From Nitratireductor sp. (GTDB taxonomy: Bacteria > Pseudomonadota > Alphaproteobacteria > Rhizobiales > Rhizobiaceae): a stretch of 64,000 bases of DNA. The stretch spans positions 1 to 64,000 of the forward strand of contig JAFMHL010000011.1 in the NCBI GenBank assembly GCA_017854535.1, given 5' to 3'. The notes under the pieces are model-generated. The model was not told the DNA's origin and made no database searches. It worked only from the letters and a program-made list of their open reading frames with translations. Shown here piece by piece: positions 56,632-64,000 of the stretch. Position numbers and translations under genes: made by a program. Positions within the stretch are counted from its first letter, which is position 1, and the number at the start of each line of letters is the position of its first letter.

Positions 56632-58224
56632 ATGGCACCTCGCGTACTCGTATCTGACAAACTTTCCGAAACTGCTGTCGACATTTTTCGCCGTCATGGC
56701 GTTGAGGTCGATTATCTGCCTGATCTTGGCAAGGACAAAGAAAAACTCCTTGAAGTAATCGGTCAATATGATGGTCTAGCTATTCGCTCTGCTACGAAAG
56801 TGACGGAGAAAATTATCGCCGCTGCTGACAAACTAAAGGTAATCGGGCGTGCTGGTATCGGCGTTGATAACGTCGATATTCCCGCAGCATCGCGCAAAGG
56901 CATCGTGGTGATGAACACGCCTTTCGGGAATTCGATCACCACTGCTGAACATGCCATTACCTTGATGCTTTCTTGTGCCCGCCAAATCCCTGCGGCTGAT
57001 GTTTCAACGCAGGCAGGCAAGTGGGAGAAATCCAAATTCATGGGTGTTGAGATTACTGGTAAATATCTTGGCATCATCGGGGCTGGAAATATCGGCAAGA
57101 TCGTCATTGAGCGGGCGCAAGGCCTTAAAATGAAGGTTCTTGCCTATGATCCATTTCTCTCACAGGAAAAGGCTGATGAAATTGGCGTTGAGAAGGTTGA
57201 GCTGGACGATATGTTGGCCCGTGCTGATTTCATTACATTACATGTGCCACTGACCGACAAAACCAAAAACATCATCAGCAAGGACGCCATCGCTAAAATG
57301 AAAGATGGCGTGCGGATCATCAACTGTGCCCGCGGCGGTCTGGTGGACGAAGACGCTTTGGCCGAAGCTATAAAAGCTGGCAAAGTTGCTGGCGCAGCAT
57401 TTGATGTCTTTGCCGTTGAGCCAGCTACAGCAAGTCCATTGTTTGGTTTGCCAAACGTGGTTTGTACACCGCATCTAGGCGCAGCAACTTCAGAAGCTCA
57501 GGAAAATGTAGCCCTACAAGTGGCAGAACAGATGTCGGAATATCTGATAAAAGGTGCTGTTTCCAATGCTTTGAACATGCCATCGATCACGGCTGAAGAA
57601 GCGCCGAAACTGGTGCCGTTTGTGAAGTTGGCCCAGCATTTGGGTGCTTTTGTCGGACAGGTGACGGAAGAAGCGGTCAAGAAAGTGGAGATCACCTATG
57701 ATGGCGGCGTTTCCAAAATGAACATTAAGGCCATGACGGCAGCAGCGATTGCTGGCCTGATCAAAAGTCAGGTGTCCGATGTGAATATGGTTTCTGCGCC
57801 TGTGATGGCGAAAGAACGGGGTATGCAAATTTCCGAAACGGTTCAGGATAAATCAGGCGTTTTTGATAGCTATATCAAAATCCGTGTGATCACCGAAAAG
57901 CAAGATCGCTCGGTAGCGGGGACTGTGTTCTCTGACGGCAAGCCGCGCTTTATCCAGATCAAGGGTATTAATCTGGATGCTGAGATTGGGCGCTATATGA
58001 TCTATACGACCAATGACGATGTGCCTGGTATTATCGGTAAGCTTGGGTCTGTGTTCGGTAATGCGGGCGTTAATATTGCGAACTTCCAACTGGGCCGGGA
58101 TGCGCCGGGCGGCAATGCCATTGCGCTGCTATATATTGATGCGCCTGTGAGCGAAGAAGTTTTGAACGACTTGCTTGCTTGTGGGATGTTCAAGCAGGCA
58201 AGACCATTGGAATTTGATATCTGA
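56632..58224 (+). CDS. serA: D-3-phosphoglycerate dehydrogenase
   Basis: A 530-residue long-form PGDH, first step of serine synthesis. The Rossmann motif GIIGAGNIG is near residues 146-154; RGGLVDE near 234 and the catalytic His in TPHLGAAT near 284 follow; the C-terminal part carries an intervening ASB domain (about 320-450) and an ACT domain (about 455-530) that binds serine as feedback inhibitor in homologues. ATG at 56632 is five bases after AGGAGG; the ATG at 56629 is too close to it. Confidence 0.95.
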   Translation: MAPRVLVSDKLSETAVDIFRRHGVEVDYLPDLGKDKEKLLEVIGQYDGLAIRSATKVTEKIIAAADKLKVIGRAGIGVDNVDIPAASRKGIVVMNTPFGNSITTAEHAITLMLSCARQIPAADVSTQAGKWEKSKFMGVEITGKYLGIIGAGNIGKIVIERAQGLKMKVLAYDPFLSQEKADEIGVEKVELDDMLARADFITLHVPLTDKTKNIISKDAIAKMKDGVRIINCARGGLVDEDALAEAIKAGKVAGAAFDVFAVEPATASPLFGLPNVVCTPHLGAATSEAQENVALQVAEQMSEYLIKGAVSNALNMPSITAEEAPKLVPFVKLAQHLGAFVGQVTEEAVKKVEITYDGGVSKMNIKAMTAAAIAGLIKSQVSDVNMVSAPVMAKERGMQISETVQDKSGVFDSYIKIRVITEKQDRSVAGTVFSDGKPRFIQIKGINLDAEIGRYMIYTTNDDVPGIIGKLGSVFGNAGVNIANFQLGRDAPGGNAIALLYIDAPVSEEVLNDLLACGMFKQARPLEFDI

Positions 58225-58244
58225 TCATCAGCTGGAAACGGTAG

Positions 58245-59165
58245 TTATCTAGCGGGTCGCGGGATTTTTTCCGCGGCCTTTTTTTGTGCCAGCCAAACAC
58301 CACCAATCACCAAGACCAGCGCTACAGCATGATAAATGTGGAATTGTTCGTTTAGGATCAAGATTGCAAATATGGATCCAACGACTGGAACGATGTTGAT
58401 GAAAATACCACCTCGATTTGAGCCAATAAGTTCCAATCCACGCATCCAGAAAACCTGGCTCAAAATGGATGGGAAAACCGCCGTATAAATGACGACCATC
58501 CAGCCTTGGGTATCGGGCCAGATAACAGAACCCGATGCCACCTCATAAGATGCGAAAAGCGTTGATGTAAACAGGGCTGAAGTTCCTAGAACGGTGATGA
58601 AACTTAGCCAATGGATATCCGGTTTGTTTTTTAGAAATACCGAATAAATGCCGTAAGCGACAATAGCGGTAAGCATTAACAAATCGCCGAAATTGACTTC
58701 CAGCTCCAGAAGCGCACCAAGATTGCCGCGTGAGGCAACCGTTAGCACGCCAATCAATGTCAGGGTGAAGCCAACAAGCTGTAATTTGGTTGCCCGTAGT
58801 TTGAAGAGAATAAAATTCAAAACAAAGACAGTTAGTGGCATGGAGGCTTGAACAATCGCTACATTGATGGCGCTGGTATAAACCAAAGCTGAATACATCA
58901 AATTGTTGAAAAGGGTGAAGCCGATTGATCCCAAAAGAACTAGAAACCAGAACTGATTTTTGATCTTAGGCCAGTCTCTTTTCAGGTGCGGGATGGCAAA
59001 TGGATAAACAATCGCCATAGCAACCAGCCACCGGATGCAAGTCAACATGAAGGGAGAAATATGGCCAACGGCCAATTTTCCGGCGATGGCATTGCCTCCC
59101 CAAAAAATCGCTGTAAGCACTAAAAGGATGTAAGGTTGGCTAAAAAGCCATCTGAAAGCTGACAT
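58245..59165 (-). CDS. EamA/DMT superfamily transporter
   Basis: A 306-residue membrane protein with about ten helices and two EamA halves (ILLVLTAIFWGGNAIAGKLAVG at the start; DLLMLTAIVAYGIYSVFLKN beginning the second half). Substrate unknown. The start at 59165 is preceded by AGG and a nearby GTG; the frame runs up to 59462 and would overlap purA, with no similarity in that stretch. A second DMT protein is encoded at 29157; sequence resemblance is only at family level. Confidence 0.88.
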   Translation of the reverse strand: MSAFRWLFSQPYILLVLTAIFWGGNAIAGKLAVGHISPFMLTCIRWLVAMAIVYPFAIPHLKRDWPKIKNQFWFLVLLGSIGFTLFNNLMYSALVYTSAINVAIVQASMPLTVFVLNFILFKLRATKLQLVGFTLTLIGVLTVASRGNLGALLELEVNFGDLLMLTAIVAYGIYSVFLKNKPDIHWLSFITVLGTSALFTSTLFASYEVASGSVIWPDTQGWMVVIYTAVFPSILSQVFWMRGLELIGSNRGGIFINIVPVVGSIFAILILNEQFHIYHAVALVLVIGGVWLAQKKAAEKIPRPAR

Positions 59166-59339
59166 ACGCACGAAAACCTGTTGGCACTTGTTTGACCGTC
59201 TTGATGTTTGGCCCAGTTTAGGACTAATAACAACCGCAATCTGGGGACTCGGCATTTTTGTCAAACTTGCTTTATGATACCTCCTTTTGCCGGATCGTTT
59301 TGATCTCGTACCAAGCAATGGCAAATACGGAGTTTTGCA

Positions 59340-60638
59340 ATGGGTAATGTCGTCGTCGTCGGTTCCCAATGGGGTGATGAAGGTAAAGGCAAGATTGTCG
59401 ACTGGCTTTCGGAGCGCGCGGATGTGGTCGTGCGTTTTCAAGGTGGGCATAATGCTGGACATACACTGGTTATCGACGGGACCAGCTACAAATTAAGTCT
59501 GCTTCCTTCAGGCGTTGTTCGTCCCGGCAAGCTTGCCGTTATTGGTAATGGTGTTGTGGTGGATCCCCATGCGCTTGTTGCAGAAATCGGGCGCCTTGCA
59601 GATCAAGGTGTTGTTGTAAATCCTGAAAACCTTCGTATTGCTGAAAATGCCACGCTTATTTTGTCCCTGCACAGAGAGTTGGATGGATTGCGCGAAGATG
59701 CGGCTTCGAATTCGGGAATCAAGATTGGTACAACGAGGAGGGGAATAGGTCCTGCCTATGAAGACAAAGTTGGGCGACGGGCCATTCGGATGCTTGATCT
59801 TGCTGACATACCAACATTGCCTATAAAGATTGATCGTCTCCTTGATCACCACAACGCTTTACGCCGTGGTTTTGGCCAGCCTGAAGTTTCTCATGATGTG
59901 ATCTTGAAAGAGCTTACCGATGTAGCTGATCAACTGGTGCCGTATATTGAGCCGGTTTGGCGTTTATTGGATGAAAAGAAACGCAAAGGTGAGCGCATTC
60001 TATTTGAAGGCGCACAGGGAACTTTGCTCGATATTGACCATGGTACTTATCCATTTGTGACATCATCCAATACGGTTGCCGGACAAGCCGCCGCTGGATC
60101 AGGCATGGGCCCTGGCTCAGTTGGTTATGTTCTTGGCATCACAAAAGCCTATACGACACGCGTGGGCGAGGGGCCTTTCCCGACTGAATTGAACGATGAA
60201 GTGGGGCAGTTTCTCGGTGAGCGCGGTCATGAATTTGGAACAGTGACCGGCCGTAAACGTAGATGCGGATGGTTTGATGCGGTTCTGGTTCGCCAGTCCG
60301 TAGCAACAAATGGCATCACAGGCATTGCTTTGACAAAGCTTGATGTTTTGGATGGGCTAGAGGAAATCAAAGTTTGCGTGGGTTACGAATTGGATGGCAA
60401 GAAAATTGATTATTTGCCAGCTGCCCAAGGGGCACAGGCCCGTGTCGTTCCGATTTACAAAAGCTTTGAAGGTTGGAAAGATACAACGGTTGGCGCGCGT
60501 CACTGGAGCGATCTGCCTGCTCAAGCGGTGAAATATGTCAAACAAATTGAAGAACTTATCGGCGCGCCAGTAGCGCTTCTATCAACCAGTCCTGAACGTG
60601 AAGATACAATACTTGTTCAAGACCCTTTTCAGGACTAA
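59340..60638 (+). CDS. purA: Adenylosuccinate synthetase
   Basis: A 432-residue enzyme that joins IMP and aspartate with GTP to give adenylosuccinate, the first committed step to AMP. It has the P-loop [14 protein letters not shown] (about residues 9-22), the [10 protein letters not shown] segment (about 35-44) and [14 protein letters not shown] (about 127-140). Length is normal. CGGAG precedes the ATG. In many rhizobia rpoH lies next to purA; here a large unrelated gene follows. Confidence 0.97.
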   Translation: MGNVVVVGSQWGDEGKGKIVDWLSERADVVVRFQGGHNAGHTLVIDGTSYKLSLLPSGVVRPGKLAVIGNGVVVDPHALVAEIGRLADQGVVVNPENLRIAENATLILSLHRELDGLREDAASNSGIKIGTTRRGIGPAYEDKVGRRAIRMLDLADIPTLPIKIDRLLDHHNALRRGFGQPEVSHDVILKELTDVADQLVPYIEPVWRLLDEKKRKGERILFEGAQGTLLDIDHGTYPFVTSSNTVAGQAAAGSGMGPGSVGYVLGITKAYTTRVGEGPFPTELNDEVGQFLGERGHEFGTVTGRKRRCGWFDAVLVRQSVATNGITGIALTKLDVLDGLEEIKVCVGYELDGKKIDYLPAAQGAQARVVPIYKSFEGWKDTTVGARHWSDLPAQAVKYVKQIEELIGAPVALLSTSPEREDTILVQDPFQD

Positions 60639-60728
60639 AAGAAAGTTTGAAAAATCTACTAGATAGCCTGTCGCTGTTTCGACTAAGTTATCATTAGAAT
60701 AAGAAAGAATAGAGTTCGGAAGAGTTGC

Positions 60729-62906
60729 ATGGCTGATTATATCTCGATTTTAGACAAAGCTGTCTCAGCCTTGGGTGATAATACGCAGGCCAATCGGCTT
60801 GTTATTTATGACAAAGCGCGCGCTGCAATTGAACGTAAATTGCGGGCAATGGATCCAGTTCCCCCTGAGGCTGCTATCTCCCGTCAAATGGAGCAATTGG
60901 AAGCAGGCATTCAACAGGTAGAAGCGGGTTATGCTGCTGAAACTCCATTCGAAGAGGTGATTGCTGAAGCTCCTGTGCAAGAAGCGCCTGCGGCTGTTCA
61001 GCCTGTGCCAGTTGCATCTGAAAGTCCTGCGCCTGTTATTGTGCCGGAAGGATTTGTTGATGAGCCGATCCTGATTGACGGCATCGGTGAGAAAACTGCC
61101 GAATTATTGGCTGATGAGGGCGTTACAAAAATCAGCCAGATAGCTGAAATGAGCGATGATCAACTGGCTGGGGTAACAGCTGCGATCGGGTATCCAGGAT
61201 TTGAGACGACCCAGGAATGGAAACAACAATCGCTCGATATGCTGAGCGGACAATTGCCGCGTGGTAAAACCAATCAGGATAGATTGGAAAAGTTGCAAGA
61301 AGAGAGAGAAGCTTCGCCAGCGCCAAGCAGCATTGCAGAGCCTGTGCCGGATGAACCGGTAACTCCAGAGCCACTGCCTGTGTCGGAGCCTGATTTACCG
61401 GTTGCTTCGGTCACTGCACCTGAAGAAGCAGCAGAGCCGAAGATTGATAACAGCCCAGCACCTGCAGCCGCAGTTGAAGAAGAGCCTAAGGCTTCTGAAT
61501 CTGTTGATGAAGATTATGACGCTTTTCTAAAAGCATTTAGCGACCAGAGCTCTGGAAAACCAGCTGCTGAAACAAACACAAGTGTGGCACCTGAACCAAC
61601 ACCGCAACCCACGCCTGAACCGCCTTCAGCCCGGCCAGTGACACCATCTTTTGAAGAGCCTGCGGTGCTCGGTAATGCTGTGTCTGCTTCTACGGGTACA
61701 GAACCGATTGCGCCTCCAATTCCTGAACCTGTCGCGGCAGCCGTTTCACCGTCAAGTGCGTCAGCGCCACAAGCGCGGACGGCGGCACCTGAATTTGTAT
61801 CAGAACTTGAAAATGATTTTGCGCCGCGTGAACAACGTGCTGCGCCCGGACGTCCTCATCCTGCGTTAAAGCAGAAGAAAGGTGCGGCAGGAAAAGTCGT
61901 AACCGGAAGCCTGTTGGTCTTGCTTTTGGGCGGGGCCGCAGCAGGGGCTTATTATTTCCGTGAACCGATTATGGAAGTCACTCAAAAAGGAATATCGGCA
62001 ACGCGCGCGCTGTTGAATGTGGATGATACCATTGAGCCTGTGGTGGACAATACGCCTGCTCCAGCAGCGGAAACTGCGGACGATACACCAAAGGACGGAT
62101 CGCGTCTTGGTAATGGCGAAACCATGCCAGAGCCTGCTCCAGTGGAGATCGAAACTGTTAAGCCAAAACCTGAGGCACCTGAACAGCCAACAGCCGTTGA
62201 ACCGGAGCCTGTCAGAAGCATTGATGCTGAGCCTGCTACCGTTGAAGTTCAGGAAGAGACTTCCAGCGAAACACCTGCTGTTGAAGATACGAATACCCAA
62301 ACGGCTGAAAACACTACGGAGACCGCAAGCGAATCTGCAACCACAACTGAAAGTGCGGTTCTTAGTGGCGAGAAGTCATATTTATATGAAGAGGCTTTGG
62401 GCAATACAGGTGCCAGCAGGGATGAAGGTAATATAACCTGGAGCCTTGCCGATGAAGCACCGGAAGATGGCGCTCCGCCTGAGCCGGTCATCAAGGGTAT
62501 GTTGGAAATCCCAAGCCGGGCGCTCACGCTTAACCTGAAGATCAAGCGTAATGTGGATCCTGCTCTATCAGCCAGCCATTTAATTGAACTGGCATTTTCA
62601 CCTCTGTCAGAGTTTTCCGGCGGAAATATTGATAATATTTCCCGCTTTGTCATGAAAGCGAATGAGCAAGCGCGGGGCGAGAGCCTTGTTGGCATTCCTG
62701 TTCGTATTGATACAGGGTTTTTCTGGATTGCTTTGAACAATCTTGATCAGGCGCAAAAGACCAATCTAAGCCTATTGGAAAATGGCGACTGGGTGGACGT
62801 TCCCGTGACTTATGTTACCGGGCGTCGTGCCTTATTGACCTTTGAAAAAGGTGTAACAGGCAAGGAAGTTTTTGCCAAAGCGCTTGCTGACTGGAAAAAT
62901 CGTTAG
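60729..62906 (+). CDS. 725-aa acidic protein with H3TH domain and one membrane helix
   Basis: No named function is recognised. Layout: N-terminal helical region (1-75), acidic Pro/Ala-rich linker, a helix-hairpin-helix-like segment LIDGIGEKTAELLADEGVTK (about residues 116-135) like the H3TH module of COG3743 proteins, another long Pro/Glu/Ala-rich stretch, a single membrane helix VVTGSLLVLLLGGAAAGAYYF (about 391-411), a second low-complexity acidic region (periplasmic) and a compact C-terminal domain (about 550-725) with EIPSRALTLNLKIKRNVDP. The topology suggests a cytoplasmic DNA- or RNA-binding end and a periplasmic sensor-like end. 90 bases after purA. Confidence 0.75.
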   Translation: MADYISILDKAVSALGDNTQANRLVIYDKARAAIERKLRAMDPVPPEAAISRQMEQLEAGIQQVEAGYAAETPFEEVIAEAPVQEAPAAVQPVPVASESPAPVIVPEGFVDEPILIDGIGEKTAELLADEGVTKISQIAEMSDDQLAGVTAAIGYPGFETTQEWKQQSLDMLSGQLPRGKTNQDRLEKLQEEREASPAPSSIAEPVPDEPVTPEPLPVSEPDLPVASVTAPEEAAEPKIDNSPAPAAAVEEEPKASESVDEDYDAFLKAFSDQSSGKPAAETNTSVAPEPTPQPTPEPPSARPVTPSFEEPAVLGNAVSASTGTEPIAPPIPEPVAAAVSPSSASAPQARTAAPEFVSELENDFAPREQRAAPGRPHPALKQKKGAAGKVVTGSLLVLLLGGAAAGAYYFREPIMEVTQKGISATRALLNVDDTIEPVVDNTPAPAAETADDTPKDGSRLGNGETMPEPAPVEIETVKPKPEAPEQPTAVEPEPVRSIDAEPATVEVQEETSSETPAVEDTNTQTAENTTETASESATTTESAVLSGEKSYLYEEALGNTGASRDEGNITWSLADEAPEDGAPPEPVIKGMLEIPSRALTLNLKIKRNVDPALSASHLIELAFSPLSEFSGGNIDNISRFVMKANEQARGESLVGIPVRIDTGFFWIALNNLDQAQKTNLSLLENGDWVDVPVTYVTGRRALLTFEKGVTGKEVFAKALADWKNR

Positions 62907-62963
62907 GCTGAACCGTCGATGGTATTCAGTTGCACGTGCCTACCTGTTGGGTTATGAGTAAAA

Positions 62964-63083
62964 AACTCCAAGGGGTGCTTGATCAGACAAATGTCTGGTT
63001 GGCTGAGACAGTTTAGCGCTGAACCCTTGATCCCCAGTTGGGATCGAGAACCTGCTCCGGATAATGCCGGCGAAGGGATGGAA
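62964..63083 (+). promoter_or_regulatory. TPP riboswitch
   Basis: The thi-box elements are all present: AGGGGTGCTT, GGCTGAGA, TGAACCCTTGATC, GATCGAGAACCTGCTCCGG and TAATGCCGGCGAAGGGAT. Together they form the P1-P5 thiamine-diphosphate aptamer. About 60 bases separate it from the permease start. TPP binding should shut off expression of the uptake genes when thiamine is sufficient. Confidence 0.96.
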
Positions 63084-63144
63084 TTGGCGAAAGCCTGCTT
63101 TCCAGATAGCGCTTATTGTTTCCCTCTTTGAATAGGGAAACAAA

Positions 63145-63918
63145 TTGGCTGACGCAAAAAACCATTTTCTAACATCTTTTTTGCAAACCTTGATTGTGTT
63201 GGCCGTGCTGGTTTTTGCCTGGCAGGTTTGTATTTGGATTTTTCAGCCAGCGCGGTTTTTATTTCCCTCGCCCCTGGATGTTGCGCGCGTTTTTCAAACT
63301 CAATCGTCTTATCTAGCGTCCAATGCTTTGATCACCATCAATGAGATGGTTTTGGGGTTTATCATTGGCTCCTCTATCGGTGTTTTTGTTGCTTTGGTGC
63401 TGTCGCAATTTCCCATGCTGGATCGCTATTTGATGCCAATCGTTGTGACGACACAGACGCTTCCGGTTTTTGCCATTGCGCCCTTATTGGTGATCTGGTT
63501 CGGCTTTGGCATTGGCTCAAAAATTGTCATGGCAAGCCTGATCATATTTTTTCCCGTTGCTTCCGCATTTTATGACGGGCTTAAACAAACCCCGCGCACT
63601 TGGCTTGATCTTGGTGCCAATTGGGGGGCGAGTAAATTTCAATTGCTGGGCCTGATGCGCATTCCTGCGGCCATGCCTTCACTGATTACCGGGCTGAAAG
63701 TTGCTGCAACCATTGCTCCGATTGGTGCCATAGTTGGTGAGTGGGCTGGCGCTGCAGGTGGGCTTGGCTTCGTCATGTTGCAGGCCAATGCTCGGACCCA
63801 AACCGATGTTGTTTTTGCTTCGCTTATTGTTTTGGCATTTTGCGCGTTTTTTCTGCGATGGATTGTTGTTCATTGCGCAGATTACTTTTTGTGGTGGTCG
63901 CGTGAAGCTTCCACCTGA
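63145..63918 (+). CDS. thiX: Thiamine-precursor ABC transporter, permease
   Basis: A 257-residue inner-membrane permease of the SsuC/TauC type with about six helices and the EAA loop (DLGANWGASKFQLLGLMRIPAAMP, shown in part, about residues 155-175). Placed under a TPP riboswitch and followed by a substrate-binding gene, it fits ThiX of the ThiXYZ system for formyl-aminopyrimidine (HMP precursor) salvage. The start is TTG with AGGGAAA upstream. Substrate is inferred from the riboswitch. Confidence 0.85.
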   Translation: MADAKNHFLTSFLQTLIVLAVLVFAWQVCIWIFQPARFLFPSPLDVARVFQTQSSYLASNALITINEMVLGFIIGSSIGVFVALVLSQFPMLDRYLMPIVVTTQTLPVFAIAPLLVIWFGFGIGSKIVMASLIIFFPVASAFYDGLKQTPRTWLDLGANWGASKFQLLGLMRIPAAMPSLITGLKVAATIAPIGAIVGEWAGAAGGLGFVMLQANARTQTDVVFASLIVLAFCAFFLRWIVVHCADYFLWWSREAST

Positions 63919-63953
63919 CCTTTACCTGTTTCGTTTTTAAATTGGAGAATATA

Positions 63954-64000
63954 ATGTTTCGAATACTTACACTTGCAGCCATGCTGATGCTGGCGCCTGT
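63954..64000 (+). CDS. thiY: Thiamine-precursor ABC transporter, binding protein (start only)
   Basis: ATG at 63954 with GGAGA seven bases upstream opens a reading frame MFRILTLAAMLMLAPV, a typical start of a secreted solute-binding protein. The gene runs beyond the window. Its place after thiX under the TPP riboswitch suggests ThiY. Confidence 0.7.
   Translation, partial: MFRILTLAAMLMLAP

Noticed and set aside
59166-59462. N-terminal extension of the DMT transporter that would overlap purA
   Set aside because: The added 99 residues have no membrane or family character, and the transporter begins normally at 59165 before its first helix.

Overview
The window reads as one chromosomal segment of an alphaproteobacterium of the order Hyphomicrobiales (Rhizobiales); genus and species cannot be told from the sequence alone. 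The evidence is a set of lineage-typical genes (RcdA/DUF1465, TrcR/DUF1013, DUF1192, DUF4164, DUF1992, BA14K), the order ruvC-ruvA-ruvB / ybgC / tolQRAB-pal-cpoB-tilS-ftsH-glmM, the tkt-gap-pgk-aldolase cluster, the zapA-6S RNA-5-formyl-THF cyclo-ligase neighbourhood, and an alphaproteobacterial serC leader. By eye the base composition is moderate (below the usual GC-rich rhizobia). Coding density is high. I see no tRNA, rRNA, prophage or CRISPR array; the only mobile DNA is the tail of an IS630-type transposase at the left edge.

Layout. 1-6.2 kb: IS630 remnant, ABC exporter, rpmE, rcdA with an unusual leader hairpin, DUF1192, quinone oxidoreductase, methyltransferase, trcR. 6.2-13.5 kb: accessory metabolism and regulation (WYL regulator, SDR, MmgE/PrpD, two GNATs, propionyl-CoA synthetase PrpE, TetR plus a membrane methyltransferase). 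13.6-20.3 kb, minus strand: SGNH hydrolase and the central carbon cluster tkt, gap, a 73-aa membrane protein, pgk, class I aldolase. 20.7-24 kb: DUF4164, zapA, a BA14K secreted protein with a 17-glycine run, 6S RNA, 5-formyl-THF cyclo-ligase, YmdB-type phosphodiesterase. 24.1-33.3 kb: a secreted protein ending in a von Hippel-Lindau (VHL) beta-like domain, BCCT transporter, TPR protein, GFA enzyme, YebC, a DMT exporter, a TauE/SafE gene broken by an in-frame TAG, and an ECF42-type sigma operon (YCII/DGPF-MAPEG-sigma) with a candidate self-recognised promoter.

33.3-53.2 kb: ruvC, a DUF3445 heme N-demethylase-like gene inserted in the ruv operon, ruvA, ruvB; MOSC protein; ybgC; a frameshifted MAPEG gene; an amino-acid-type ABC importer; DUF1992 and LysE; then the Tol-Pal envelope machine, tilS, ftsH and glmM. 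53.3-64 kb: two tandem Omp25/31-like outer-membrane proteins behind a perfect CtrA-type box, serC (with serC-motif leader) and serA, a DMT transporter, purA, a 725-aa H3TH/transmembrane protein, and a TPP riboswitch driving thiX and the start of thiY.

The most notable observation is the VHL-beta-like domain: all residues of the hydroxyproline pocket of human pVHL are matched (one S-to-T) with identical spacing. Secondary themes are cell-cycle control (RcdA, TrcR, two CtrA-type boxes), several RNA leaders (6S, serC motif, TPP, rcdA hairpin), two decayed membrane-protein genes, and three convergent gene pairs whose stop codons overlap by four bases. No wholly new multi-gene system was recognised.
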